Below, one piece after another: positions 9,759 to 18,114 of a stretch of 33,282 nucleotides of DNA. The stretch is from Pedobacter zeaxanthinifaciens (GTDB taxonomy: Bacteria > Bacteroidota > Bacteroidia > Sphingobacteriales > Sphingobacteriaceae). The notes under the pieces are model-generated. The model made no database searches, had not been told where the DNA came from, and saw nothing but the letters and a program-made list of their open reading frames with translations. How positions within the stretch are numbered: position 1 is the first letter of the stretch; each line of letters begins with the position of its first letter. Both the position numbers and the translations under genes were made by a program. The stretch spans positions 1-33,282 of the forward strand of contig NZ_QMHP01000008.1 of NCBI RefSeq assembly GCF_003313335.1. Reading direction: 5' to 3'.

Positions 9759-10823
9759 ATGATCAACGCAAAAATCAAAAGCTTTGTACTTATTGTACCG
9801 GTTACAGTAATATCCATTTTATCTGCCTGTAAAGGAGGTAAAGAAAGAGAAAAGGTGATGATCCAGCAAGATACGATACCTGTTAAAGTGATCAGTTTAA
9901 CGCCTGAAAATGCTGATGCACAAATTGTTACTTCTGGCTATTTTACCACTAATGATGAAACCTTGCTTTCTTTTAAAAATGGGGGTGTAATTAACCGCAT
10001 TTATGTAAAAGAAGGCGATCAAATCACTAAAGGACAATTGCTTGCTACGGTAAATCCAACGGAAATAGGTTCGCAAGTTGAGCAGGTACAGCTATCGCTA
10101 CAAAAGGCACAACGTGACTATGAAAGGGCAAGTAAGCTCTTCAAAGACAGTGTTGCCACTTTGGAGCAATTGCAAAATGCAAGAACAGCTTTGGAGGTGG
10201 CCAAGCAACAACTGCAGTCGGCTAAGTTTAACGAAGGTTACACCGCCATAAGAGCTACTAAAAATGGCTATGTTTTACGCAAGTTAGCCAATGATGGACA
10301 GATTGTTGGTCCCGGTACGCCAGTGTTGCAGGTTAACGGTGCAAACGAAGGAAAATGGATCTTGAAAGTTGGTTTAAGCGATAGCCAATGGTCGGCATTA
10401 AAAATTGGCGACAGAGCGAGTATTACTTCAGAAGCGCTACAAGGCAGAATATTACAGGCAAAGGTGAGCAGGAAAGCAGAAAGTATTGATCCGCAAAGCG
10501 GCACTTTCGGTGTGGAATTATCTCTGGAAAGCGGTGATTTAAAAGGTTTGGCCGCTGGTCTGTTTGGTAGGGCAACCATTTATCCAACTTCCAAACAAAC
10601 CGCGTATAGCCTGCCTTATGATGCTTTGCTTGATGGTGGTGAAAATGAGGGCTACGTATTTGTTACCAACGATAATCAAACAGCCAAGAAAGTAAAGGTG
10701 CAACTGGGTGCTGTGCAAAAAGATAAAATTACCGTTTTGGGCGGTTTGGAAAATGTGGGTTCGGTTATTATATCGGGCAGCGCCTACCTCACAGATGGTT
10801 CGAAAATCAAAGTAGTTAAGTAA
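9759..10823 (+). CDS. RND efflux periplasmic adaptor lipoprotein (membrane fusion protein)
   Basis: A 354-residue adaptor linking the inner-membrane pump to the TolC channel. I choose the ATG at 9759, 31 nt after the tolC stop, because it gives a proper lipoprotein signal: a hydrophobic segment followed by the lipobox LSAC, with the acylated Cys at residue 24. The upstream in-frame start at 9699 would place about 20 extra residues in front and overlap tolC. The HlyD/AcrA pattern is clear: a biotinyl-lipoyl half motif (GGVINRIYVKEGDQITKGQL), an alpha-hairpin rich in Gln/Leu/Ala, a second lipoyl half (AIRATKNGYVLRKLANDG), then beta-barrel and membrane-proximal domains. Same operon as the genes on either side. 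Confidence 0.92.
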   Translation: MINAKIKSFVLIVPVTVISILSACKGGKEREKVMIQQDTIPVKVISLTPENADAQIVTSGYFTTNDETLLSFKNGGVINRIYVKEGDQITKGQLLATVNPTEIGSQVEQVQLSLQKAQRDYERASKLFKDSVATLEQLQNARTALEVAKQQLQSAKFNEGYTAIRATKNGYVLRKLANDGQIVGPGTPVLQVNGANEGKWILKVGLSDSQWSALKIGDRASITSEALQGRILQAKVSRKAESIDPQSGTFGVELSLESGDLKGLAAGLFGRATIYPTSKQTAYSLPYDALLDGGENEGYVFVTNDNQTAKKVKVQLGAVQKDKITVLGGLENVGSVIISGSAYLTDGSKIKVVK

Positions 10824-10840
10824 CTAAGCCATAATTAGCA

Positions 10841-13800
10841 ATGAAGATTTCAGATTACGCAGTAAAAAATTATCAATTCACCTTAATTATGGTGTTAATG
10901 GTAATGGCTTTGGGAATTACTACAGTTTTAAATATGCCAAGGGCCGAGGATCCTGATATGAACCCGCCTAACTTTCCGGTAATTGTGGTGTACCCGGGAG
11001 CAAGCCCTAAAGATATGGAAGAGCTGGTGGTGAAGCCGCTTGAAAAACGTATTTACGAGCTTGATGATATTAAAACCATTAAAACTACCATTAGAGATGG
11101 CTTAGCTGTATTTGTAGTAGAGTATAAATATGGTGTAAATGTTGACGACAAATACCAAGAGCTGGTGAGGGAAACCAATAGCGAACGTGCCAATTTGCCA
11201 CAGGAAATTTATGCCATGGAGGTTCAAAAAATATCTCCATCGGACGTAAATATTTTACAAGTTGCATTGGTATCGGAGAACGCTTCTACGGATCAACTGA
11301 AAGCTGCCGCTGAAGATTTACAAGACGAGTTGGAGAAAATTCCTACACTTAAAAATGTAAATGTGTATGGCATTTCCGATCAGCTGGTAAAAGTGGATTT
11401 AGACCTAGAGAAACTAGCTTTATTACGTATTCCAGTTACCCAAGTAAGCAATGCCATTCAAAGTGAAGTGGCAAATATTCCTGGAGGTAGCATTGATGTT
11501 GGTACCAAATCGGTTAATATTAAAACAAGCGGAAATTACCAAAGTATTGATGAGATAAAAAATACCATAGTTGCTAGTAACGGGGGCAAAAACACCACTT
11601 TAAGTGACGTTGCAAAGGTTTATTTCGATTATTCGCAAGAGAAACATATTACGAGGTTAAACGGATTTAGGTGTGTATTTGTAACCGCGGCACAAAAGGT
11701 AGGTAACAACATTACGCAAACACAAGAAGCTTATCTTCCAGTATTAGATCAATTCAAAAAAACGTTGCCTGCTAATATTGATCAGCATGTAATGTTTGAT
11801 CAGGCAGATAATGTAAATACCCGTTTGGGAGGTTTGGGGATAGATTTTTTAATCGCCATTGGCTTGGTGCTCATTACGCTATTACCTTTGGGAACAAGGG
11901 CGTCGTTGGTGGTAATGGTTTCTATACCTTTATCCTTAGCCATAGGAATTATTTTGATCAACCTGCTTGGCTTTAGCTTAAACCAATTGAGTATTGTAGG
12001 TTTGGTGGTGTCCTTAGGTTTATTGGTGGATGATAGCATTGTAGTTGTAGAAAATATTGAACGATGGATGCGTGATGGTCATAGCCGGTTACAAGCATCT
12101 TTGCTGGCTACCAAACAAATTGGCGTTGCCGTGGTGGGGTGTACCGCTACTTTGGTTATTGCCTTTATGCCATTGATGTTTATGCCAGAGGCTTCAGGTG
12201 AATTTATCAGAAGTTTGCCCGTGGCTGTAATTTGTTCGGTAATTGCTTCAATGTTGGTAGCGCTTACCGTAGTGCCATTTTTATCAAGTAAGTTATTGAA
12301 GCCGCATGCCGATGTACATGGTAATATCTTTCTGCGTACGTTACAAAAAATCATTCATGGTTCTTACGCCAAATTGCTTGATAAAGCTTTGCAAAAACCT
12401 CTTGTTACTATTGCTATTGGCGTTTTGATTTTTGCAGGTTCGGTAGCCTTAATTCCAGTAATTGGATTTAGCTTGTTCCCAGCATCGGAAAAGCCACAGT
12501 TTATTGTAGCAGTATCAACGCCTTTGCAATCTAACTTAAAGTACACCGATTCAATCACCAAACAAATTGAAAAAGAACTGAAGGAAATTCCCGAAGTGAA
12601 GTATTTTGCTTCCAATGTAGGTAAGGGAAATCCGCGTATTTACTACAATTTGTTGCAAACTAACGAACGAACAGATTTTTCTGAAATTTTTGTGCTATTG
12701 CATCCAGATGTGCGTGCCGACCAAAAAGTGGCGTTAATTGAAAAGCTAAGAGCCAAATGGTCGCCATATTTAGGAGCAAAAGTGGAGGTGAAGGATTTTG
12801 AACAAGGGCAGCCAATTATTTCTCCAGTGGAGGTGAGGATATTTGGAGATAATTTAGATACGCTACGCCAGTTGGCCGCTAAAACCGAAAGTTTGCTGCT
12901 GAAAACCGAAGGCACTATTTACGTTAACAATCCGCTGAAGAATTTAAAATCAGACATTAAGGTTGATATCAATAAAGAAAAGGCTTTGGCCCTAGGCATT
13001 CCTATGATCAATATCGACCGTACGGTACGAATGGCTATTGCAGGTTTTGAAGTTGGTAAGTTTCTCAATCCAAAATCAAGTGGCGATGATTATAACATTT
13101 TATTGACCACCAAATTTGCTTCAAATCCTTCGCTTAAAGTGTTTGATAACTTGTACGTCAACAACGTAATGGGCACATCCATTCCTTTATCGCAAGTGGC
13201 CAGTTTAAAATTGGAAACTTCGGCGTTAAGTATCAATCATCAAAATAAAGTACGTACAGTTTCGGTAAACTCGTTTGTGCAAAAGGGTTACTTAAATGAT
13301 AAAGTAATTAAGGATGTGGAAGCTCAGATGAAACGAATGGCTTTGCCGGCTGGCTACCATTTTCAAATGGGTGGCGAAGTGGAAAGTCGAAATCAATCAT
13401 TTGGTGGTTTTGGTAGCATTATTTTAGTAACGCTATTTATGTTCGTGGCGGTGTTGGTGCTGGAGTTTAAAACCTTCAAAAGTACGTTAATTGTACTGTC
13501 TGTAATTCCGTTGGGTATTGTTGGTGCGGTATTGGCGCTAATGGTTACTGGCAATTCACTATCGTTTGTGGCTACCATTGGAATTGTAGCTTTGGCAGGT
13601 ATCGAAGTTAAAAATACTATCCTTTTGGTTGATTTTACCAACCAACTGCGGGCCGAAGGAAAAGAACTGAACGAAGCTATTGAAGAAGCAGGGGAAGTGC
13701 GTTTCTTGCCAATTATTTTGACCTCACTAACTGCAATTGGTGGTTTGTTGCCCATTGCAATGTCAAGTAATCCGCTGATATCACCACTGGCTATTGTAAT

Positions 13801-13894
13801 GATTGGGGGATTAATTAGTTCCACCTTGCTTTCGAGGATAATTACGCCGGTAGTTTACAAGTTAATGCCACCTAAAATCAATCAAGCCCAATAA
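10841..13894 (+). CDS. RND efflux transporter permease (AcrB/HAE-type)
   Basis: A 1017-residue inner-membrane proton/drug antiporter, normal length for the family. It has one N-terminal helix, a first periplasmic domain, a bundle of helices from about residue 325, a second periplasmic domain and a second helix bundle to the C terminus. The proton-relay residues are present: the Asp pair in GLLVDDSIVVVENIE (about 397-398) and the Lys in GIEVKNTILLVDF (about 924). The start lies 17 nt after the adaptor stop. Substrate specificity cannot be read from the sequence; drug, detergent or bile-salt export are all possible. It is the last gene of the tetR operon. Confidence 0.94.
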   Translation: MKISDYAVKNYQFTLIMVLMVMALGITTVLNMPRAEDPDMNPPNFPVIVVYPGASPKDMEELVVKPLEKRIYELDDIKTIKTTIRDGLAVFVVEYKYGVNVDDKYQELVRETNSERANLPQEIYAMEVQKISPSDVNILQVALVSENASTDQLKAAAEDLQDELEKIPTLKNVNVYGISDQLVKVDLDLEKLALLRIPVTQVSNAIQSEVANIPGGSIDVGTKSVNIKTSGNYQSIDEIKNTIVASNGGKNTTLSDVAKVYFDYSQEKHITRLNGFRCVFVTAAQKVGNNITQTQEAYLPVLDQFKKTLPANIDQHVMFDQADNVNTRLGGLGIDFLIAIGLVLITLLPLGTRASLVVMVSIPLSLAIGIILINLLGFSLNQLSIVGLVVSLGLLVDDSIVVVENIERWMRDGHSRLQASLLATKQIGVAVVGCTATLVIAFMPLMFMPEASGEFIRSLPVAVICSVIASMLVALTVVPFLSSKLLKPHADVHGNIFLRTLQKIIHGSYAKLLDKALQKPLVTIAIGVLIFAGSVALIPVIGFSLFPASEKPQFIVAVSTPLQSNLKYTDSITKQIEKELKEIPEVKYFASNVGKGNPRIYYNLLQTNERTDFSEIFVLLHPDVRADQKVALIEKLRAKWSPYLGAKVEVKDFEQGQPIISPVEVRIFGDNLDTLRQLAAKTESLLLKTEGTIYVNNPLKNLKSDIKVDINKEKALALGIPMINIDRTVRMAIAGFEVGKFLNPKSSGDDYNILLTTKFASNPSLKVFDNLYVNNVMGTSIPLSQVASLKLETSALSINHQNKVRTVSVNSFVQKGYLNDKVIKDVEAQMKRMALPAGYHFQMGGEVESRNQSFGGFGSIILVTLFMFVAVLVLEFKTFKSTLIVLSVIPLGIVGAVLALMVTGNSLSFVATIGIVALAGIEVKNTILLVDFTNQLRAEGKELNEAIEEAGEVRFLPIILTSLTAIGGLLPIAMSSNPLISPLAIVMIGGLISSTLLSRIITPVVYKLMPPKINQAQ

Positions 13895-13930
13895 AAATCA
13901 TACCGGCGGTGCAAAGCCGTCGGTATTAAT
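13891..13930. terminator. Bidirectional terminator between the efflux operon and eptA
   Basis: A 10-bp stem (13900-13909 with 13917-13926, one G-T pair) with a 7-nt loop lies between two convergent stop codons (13894 and 13934). On the minus strand it is followed by a T-rich run (complement of 13891-13898). On the plus strand only a weak TAATTT follows. Confidence 0.7.
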
Positions 13931-13933
13931 TTC

Positions 13934-15472
13934 CTACTTGAAAATGCTCAATTGCTCGTTGTAAACCGAACTTTTAATATCAAGGAAATTTAGCACACTG
14001 TGGAATACATGGTGTTGAGAAGCTGTATTGATAGGCTTAAGCTGCTTCGAATCTTTGGAAGTCCAAACAATAAAAGGAATATCGAATTGTTCGTTGGGCG
14101 CAATGCTCATCGGAAGTCCATGCATGTAGAGGTTTTTCTCTCCTAAAGATTCACCATGGTCCGAAACGAAAAGCATGGCACTCTTGTAATCTTTAAGTTG
14201 CTGTAAATCCTCAATAATACGGTGTAAAATATAATCAGTGTAAACAATGGTATTATCGTACGCATTAACAAGTTCCGTTTGCGAACAATTGCCTAGCTCC
14301 ACACTGCTACAAACTGGTTTAAAGGTTTCAAAGTTAGCAGGGTATTTTTTGCTGTAAGTTGGCCCGTGGCTGGTAGAGGTATGCAGTACAATTAAAATCT
14401 TACTTTTGGTACTCGCTAAAATTTGCTGCTTTAAATTTGTTATAAGCACCTCATCGTAATTACAACCATCGCCCTTACAATCTTTATCTAACATTTCTTT
14501 GGTTTGATAATTTTTGATGTGTACAGGTGGTTCGCCCCAATTGGTCGTTCGCCAAATCACGTCAACGTTGTTTCTGTATAAGTAGTTAGGCAAAATTTCG
14601 TACAAGTCGTCGCTTTCCGTGTGTTCCAAAATACATTTTACACCAGCTGTAGTGTAAGTAGCACATGATGTTGCTTTAAATGTGTGCAAATTTTCCGTTT
14701 TGGAAAGGTAAGGATTGGTGTTTTTCTTGTACCCGTAAAGAGAGAAATTTTCGCTTCTTGCAGACTCGCCAATGACCAAAACTACTACTGATTTTTCGTT
14801 ATTTGCGATGGTGGCATTAGGAAGTAAGATTTCTTCTTTGTTTTCCTGAGCCTTATGGATATAAAATCTACAAAGATTTACTGTGTACGACCAAGGCATA
14901 GCCAAACCACCTAATTGTTTGGAATATTTATCAATCCAAAGCCAATTACTTGCGTTGGCAAAAATGAAAACGGCAATAAATACCAAAGTTAATGACGATT
15001 TGATCAGGAATTTTTTAAGCCTATCCTTAACAATAGTAGCTTTGATTACAAAAATGGAAGGCAAAATCCCAAAAAACACGATATATAGAATCAGCTTAAA
15101 TGAAAAGAAACTGCTTGATTCTGCGTAATTGGTATTGAGCACATTGCCTACCATGCTTTCATCGATAATGACATTGTAGCTGTTTACAAAATATACGGCA
15201 ACCGAATTAACAAGAAAAAACAGTACAGTTAGACATTTGCCCACCACTGTTGAGGCCGAATAAATCAGATAAAACACAAAAGCATTTAACACCAACATTA
15301 GTACTACCAAAGAGATAACGATACTGATGCCGGTAAAACTTTTATAATCGAGGTTGTTAAAAACGAAGGAGAAAAATGGAAAGTGAAATAATAAAAAATT
15401 AAGACCGCTAATGACTAATACGAAATGGATTAATTTGATCTTATCTTTTGATACAAGCTTTTGTAAAAACAT
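13934..15472 (-). CDS. Lipid A phosphoethanolamine transferase, EptA/MCR family
   Basis: A 512-residue inner-membrane enzyme predicted to transfer phosphoethanolamine to lipid A, lowering surface negative charge. About five hydrophobic helices fill residues 12-180, followed by a periplasmic sulfatase-like domain. The active-site pattern of EptA is complete: Glu236 in VIGESARSENFSLYGY, nucleophile Thr272 in SCATYTTAG, His369 in HTSTSHGP, Asp438-His439 in VSDHGESLGE, and His451. Paired cysteines (270/280, 332/337, 388/396) fit the disulfides of this family. It overlaps the upstream PAP2 gene by 32 nt, so translation is probably coupled. Phosphoethanolamine as the donor group is inferred from the family. 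Confidence 0.88.
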   Translation of the reverse strand: MFLQKLVSKDKIKLIHFVLVISGLNFLLFHFPFFSFVFNNLDYKSFTGISIVISLVVLMLVLNAFVFYLIYSASTVVGKCLTVLFFLVNSVAVYFVNSYNVIIDESMVGNVLNTNYAESSSFFSFKLILYIVFFGILPSIFVIKATIVKDRLKKFLIKSSLTLVFIAVFIFANASNWLWIDKYSKQLGGLAMPWSYTVNLCRFYIHKAQENKEEILLPNATIANNEKSVVVLVIGESARSENFSLYGYKKNTNPYLSKTENLHTFKATSCATYTTAGVKCILEHTESDDLYEILPNYLYRNNVDVIWRTTNWGEPPVHIKNYQTKEMLDKDCKGDGCNYDEVLITNLKQQILASTKSKILIVLHTSTSHGPTYSKKYPANFETFKPVCSSVELGNCSQTELVNAYDNTIVYTDYILHRIIEDLQQLKDYKSAMLFVSDHGESLGEKNLYMHGLPMSIAPNEQFDIPFIVWTSKDSKQLKPINTASQHHVFHSVLNFLDIKSSVYNEQLSIFK

Positions 15473-16292
15473 AGGATGAAAAAGCTAAACTGACGATGGA
15501 TAGGTAAAAAATAAAAAGGTTATTACTGGTGATTTTTGTGATAAGAACAAAACAGCAAATCAAAAATAAACCAATAAAAATTGGATAGTACTTTCTTTCG
15601 CATATCCAACCCCAAAGATTGTATTTCTGGCATACTAAAATTCCTGTTATGCCGCAAATATAGCCAACAATACTTCCAATAAGCACATCAAGTGGATAAT
15701 GTGCGCCTACAGCTACCCTGCTAAGCGCAATAAAAAGACCCGTTGCCATGATGAAAAGGCACCATAAAATTCTGTTTTTTAAAGCTTTAGGCATAAAGCC
15801 ATACATCAAAACAGTTAGTGTTGTAAATATGGTAATGGTATGCCCCGATGGAAGGCTGTTATTGCAGGTGAGTGTATCGCCAATAATGGTAAAACTGCTA
15901 TTGTTAAATGTAGCTGCAGGCCTAGGAACCGAAAAAAAAGTTTTCAGCACAAAAGTAATTAGCAGCGACACTAATGACGAAGTAATTAGATGCTCCCAAA
16001 TTTTAGGTCGGCGGATAATAAAAATGGTGAGGAACGAAAGCAGCACCAGTGCATCCCCCAGTTGGGTTAGGTTAAATTCTAAGTTAGGAAATTGAGATAG
16101 CCTTGAATTAACGTAATAAAAAGCACCCTTTTGTATTTGCCTGTACGAATCGATGTTTAGCGCATCTTCTTTGTACAAAAAAAATGCAATGGCCAATAGC
16201 AAACCCACTGGTAATAAAAAGCAGGAAGGCCTAACTTTTGCAAAATTTTCAGCATCAGCTTGGTTAAAGCATTTTGCTTCGCAGTTATGCAT
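15441..16292 (-). CDS. PAP2-superfamily membrane phosphatase (possible lipid A phosphatase)
   Basis: A 283-residue integral membrane phosphatase. All three PAP2 signature blocks are visible: K117-x6-RP (KTFFSVPRP), PSGH at 148-151, and SR-x5-H-x3-D at 191-202 (SRVAVGAHYPLD). There are about six hydrophobic helices plus extra C-terminal helices. The family includes lipid A phosphatases (LpxE/LpxF), undecaprenyl-diphosphate phosphatases and PgpB. Overlap with the downstream EptA-type gene favours a lipid A phosphatase that exposes a sugar hydroxyl for the transferase, like the adjacent lpxE-eptA pair known in Helicobacter pylori. That role is inference from context. It is first in the two-gene operon. 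Confidence 0.85.
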   Translation of the reverse strand: MHNCEAKCFNQADAENFAKVRPSCFLLPVGLLLAIAFFLYKEDALNIDSYRQIQKGAFYYVNSRLSQFPNLEFNLTQLGDALVLLSFLTIFIIRRPKIWEHLITSSLVSLLITFVLKTFFSVPRPAATFNNSSFTIIGDTLTCNNSLPSGHTITIFTTLTVLMYGFMPKALKNRILWCLFIMATGLFIALSRVAVGAHYPLDVLIGSIVGYICGITGILVCQKYNLWGWICERKYYPIFIGLFLICCFVLITKITSNNLFIFYLSIVSLAFSSYVFTKACIKR

Positions 16293-16390
16293 TGTAAATT
16301 TAGTTTGTTCGGTTTATTGTTTGGTTGGCAACGATGTTTGGTTTAACCTAGCTATTAGCCTGTTAAACACTTTGGTAACAACTTGCGTTG

Positions 16391-16421
16391 TAAATATAGT
16401 CATACATTTCTTTTTACCAAA
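16391..16421 (-). promoter_or_regulatory. Predicted promoter of the PAP2-eptA operon
   Basis: On the minus strand TATATTTA (16391-16398) matches the -7 consensus TAnnTTTG except for the last base. TTTG (16418-16421) lies 19 nt upstream as the -33 box. The leader would be about 90 nt. Confidence 0.5.
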
Positions 16422-16528
16422 ACGGGTTTTTTTACCCTATTGTTGTGTTGGGTAGGTAATAAATTAGCTGTAGAGGTCAGGGAGACAAGCAGATAACATT
16501 TGCCACGTTTAAACAGTAGGATTGGTTG

Positions 16529-16545
16529 GTTTTCCGCAATGCCGT
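16529..16545 (+). repeat. Left copy of a 17-bp direct repeat flanking the island
   Basis: GTTTTCCGCAATGCCGT matches 18672-18688 at 16 of 17 positions in the same orientation. The two copies bracket about 2.1 kb of accessory genes. This could be an attachment or duplication site, but chance is not excluded for a pair this short. Confidence 0.4.
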
Positions 16546-16589
16546 ATAGAGAAGCTATGCTAAATATCAAATAACAAAAGAATGAAACA

Positions 16590-16597
16590 TAACTTTG
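16590..16597 (+). promoter_or_regulatory. Predicted -7 box of the island operon
   Basis: TAACTTTG matches TAnnTTTG exactly, 59 nt upstream of the ATG at 16657. No clear -33 element is visible. It lies just after a short imperfect hairpin (16573-16598). Confidence 0.4.
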
Positions 16598-16656
16598 TTA
16601 AAACTTTCAACATGACATTCAAACTCAATTGAAAAAAAATCACGAACTTGCAACCA

Positions 16657-17079
16657 ATGAGCAAAAAGTATTCGGACATAAAAAATAAATTAAAATTGGA
16701 GATTAGCAAGACGGAAAATAACGACTTGGCATATTTGACTCACTTTTTTCAAAACCATAAAAATGGCGTTTCTGAATATTATAAACCGACTGCAAAAACT
16801 TATTTAACTGACTTACATGATAAATTGAGTATTGTCGAAGAGCCAGACTTTCAATATTATCTGCCGATTAAATGGGACGTCCCATTTCCACCACCGACGA
16901 CACCGAAGTTTAAATTTATAGACTTAATACTTTTCCAGCCATTTTCGATTGCTGGAGTTTCAAAGAAAAATAATTTGGGCGTTATCCTAAAGGGTCGGGC
17001 TTTACGTTCCAATCTTTTGCTCGTTCCTCACAAAAGGATTTCCACTACAATCCCTAACGCGTTAAAGCAGGTGGTATAA
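16657..17079 (+). CDS. Hypothetical island protein with a repeat-derived C terminus
   Basis: A 140-residue protein of unknown function that I do not recognise. It is Lys-rich and soluble, with a helical N-terminal half (KKYSDIKNKLKLEISK) and a proline cluster (FPPPTTP). The frame extends to a TTG at 16648, but the ATG at 16657 (MSKKYSD) is preferred. From about residue 107 the frame runs through repeat element E1 (16977-17060), so the tail from GVILKGRALRSN onward looks like translated repeat rather than native protein. The gene may have been truncated when the element arrived. Its stop overlaps the ATG of the next gene (TAATG). Whether a stable protein is made is uncertain. Confidence 0.5.
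   Translation: MSKKYSDIKNKLKLEISKTENNDLAYLTHFFQNHKNGVSEYYKPTAKTYLTDLHDKLSIVEEPDFQYYLPIKWDVPFPPPTTPKFKFIDLILFQPFSIAGVSKKNNLGVILKGRALRSNLLLVPHKRISTTIPNALKQVV
16977..17060 (+). repeat. Repeat element E1 (left inverted copy)
   Basis: An 84-bp element that begins GGGCGTTATCCTAAAGG and ends ATCCCTAACGC. Its reverse complement recurs, diverged, at 18024-18110 (E2). The outer 17 bases match at 14 positions and the inner 11 bases match perfectly; an internal GGATTT is also shared. It carries self-complementary parts: GCGTTA/TAACGC at its ends, TAAAG/CTTTA, and CTTTTG/CAAAAG. It could therefore fold as a branched hairpin. It overlaps the end of the 140-aa ORF. Confidence 0.65.
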
Positions 17080-17249
17080 TGGAAGATTTGGAAATATTTT
17101 TAAGTTCAGAGCAGCCAACTGCTTGTCCAAAATGTGGAAATAGAACAGAAATTATTGATGATTTTGATAGTTCTCAAGAACATAAATGTCTTTCAGAAGA
17201 ATGTAATTTTCAATTCATTTTAGAATTTGATAGTGAAGATGGTATATGA
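17079..17249 (+). CDS. Small zinc-ribbon protein, 56 aa
   Basis: A short gene coding for MEDLEIFLSSEQPTACPKCG and 36 further residues. Two cysteine pairs (C16-x2-C19 and C37-x4-C42) suggest a single zinc ribbon, and the rest is acidic. It is translationally coupled on both sides: its ATG overlaps the stop of the 140-aa ORF and its TGA overlaps the ATG of the HNH gene (ATGA). The tight coupling to an endonuclease suggests a partner, DNA-binding accessory or inhibitor, but no function is known. The reading frame, the overlaps and the cysteine spacing make it a likely real gene. Confidence 0.65.
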   Translation: MEDLEIFLSSEQPTACPKCGNRTEIIDDFDSSQEHKCLSEECNFQFILEFDSEDGI

Positions 17250-18019
17250 AAAAAGGACAAAAATTATGGACAAGAGAAGAATTAATGTTAGCAGTAAATC
17301 TGTACTGTAAATTGCCTTTTGGTAGGTTGCATCGCCTAAATCCAGAAGTAATTCATCTAGCAAATCTTATTGGAAGAACTCCAAGCGCTATTGCATACAA
17401 ACTTGTTAATTTTGCAAGTCTTGACCCAAACCTAAAAGCAAGAGGAATTAAAGGGGCATCAAACTCAAGTAAATTAGATGCTGAAATCTGGAACGAATTT
17501 TTTAATAATTGGGATATTTTGCCTTTTGAAAGCGAAAAATTACTAGCCAATTTTGAAAATACATCAGTTGAGCGACTCAATCATATTCCGGAGTTTGAAT
17601 TGCCAACAGAGGGAAAAATGAGAGAACAAGTCGTGAGGGTTAGGGTAAATCAATCTTTCTTTAGAAGGTCAATTTTAGCATCATATAATAATACTTGTTG
17701 TATAACTGGAATTCAACAACCAGAATTTCTGATAGCGGGTCATATAAAGCCTTGGAGCGTTGATGAGAAAAATAGGTTAAATCCTCAAAATGGAATTGCA
17801 ATTAACGCACTTCACGATAGGGCTTTTGAAACTGGTTTGATGACGATAACAACCGATTTTAAAATCAAAATTTCCCCTACTTTATTCAAGCAAAAGAAAT
17901 CAAAATCTATCGAAGATTTTTTTTTAAAATTAGATAATCAAGATATTATTTTGCCATCGAGATTTCTTCCCGATATTGAATTCCTTAAATATCATAACGA
18001 ATTTCGTTTTATGCACTGA
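17246..18019 (+). CDS. HNH endonuclease (HNH_2-like)
   Basis: A 257-residue predicted nuclease. Residues about 7-60 (LWTREELMLAVNLYCKLPFG to NFASLDP) look like a small helical DNA-binding domain. Residues about 130-205 form the HNH module: CCITGIQQPEFLIAGHIKPW with His166, then NPQNGIAINALHDRAFETG ending in His190-Asp191. This layout fits the HNH_2 group, whose members are often annotated as putative restriction endonucleases. No methyltransferase is encoded in the window, so it is not an obvious restriction-modification pair. It overlaps the zinc-ribbon gene by 4 nt and ends 4 nt before repeat element E2. Target and role (defence, homing or toxin) are unknown. Confidence 0.85.
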   Translation: MKKGQKLWTREELMLAVNLYCKLPFGRLHRLNPEVIHLANLIGRTPSAIAYKLVNFASLDPNLKARGIKGASNSSKLDAEIWNEFFNNWDILPFESEKLLANFENTSVERLNHIPEFELPTEGKMREQVVRVRVNQSFFRRSILASYNNTCCITGIQQPEFLIAGHIKPWSVDEKNRLNPQNGIAINALHDRAFETGLMTITTDFKIKISPTLFKQKKSKSIEDFFLKLDNQDIILPSRFLPDIEFLKYHNEFRFMH

Positions 18020-18023
18020 TTTT

Positions 18024-18110
18024 GCGTTAGGGATAAAAGCGAAAAATCCACAGAGAAGTGCAATGTAGCGAGTACTTGTAGGGGATAGCCTGGTCTTTAG
18101 GGTAATGCCC
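18024..18110 (-). repeat. Repeat element E2 (right inverted copy)
   Basis: An 87-bp element starting 4 nt after the HNH stop codon. Read on the minus strand it begins GGGCATTACCCTAAAGA and ends ATCCCTAACGC, the same ends as E1. E1 and E2 therefore form long inverted repeats around the zinc-ribbon and HNH genes. The middles are diverged but alignable (a shared GGCT, and GGATTT 8-10 nt before the end block). Confidence 0.65.
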
Positions 18111-18114
18111 AAAA

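Larger units (their letters stand above)
16293..16656. other. Intergenic region between the PAP2 gene and the accessory island
   Basis: This region has no convincing gene; an open frame from 16153 to 16455 is a shadow of the PAP2 gene. It holds the minus-strand promoter at 16391-16421, one copy of a 17-bp direct repeat (16529-16545) that recurs at 18672, and an exact -7 box (TAACTTTG, 16590-16597) for the first plus-strand ORF of the island. Confidence 0.5.

Noticed and set aside
13393..13824. 143-residue minus-strand open frame inside the RND permease
   Set aside because: It lies fully within a clearly conserved transporter gene and has the composition of a codon-bias shadow.
16153..16455. 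100-residue plus-strand frame across the start of the PAP2 gene
   Set aside because: It is antisense to the well-supported phosphatase and its promoter and has no recognisable domain.
17246..18019. Restriction-modification system
   Set aside because: The HNH nuclease has no methyltransferase or specificity gene in the window, so only a stand-alone nuclease can be claimed.
16977..18110. Integron attC sites around the HNH gene
   Set aside because: The element ends read GTT...AAC, the reverse of the attC RYYYAAC...GTTRRRY order, and no integrase is present. Treated as an unclassified repeat family.
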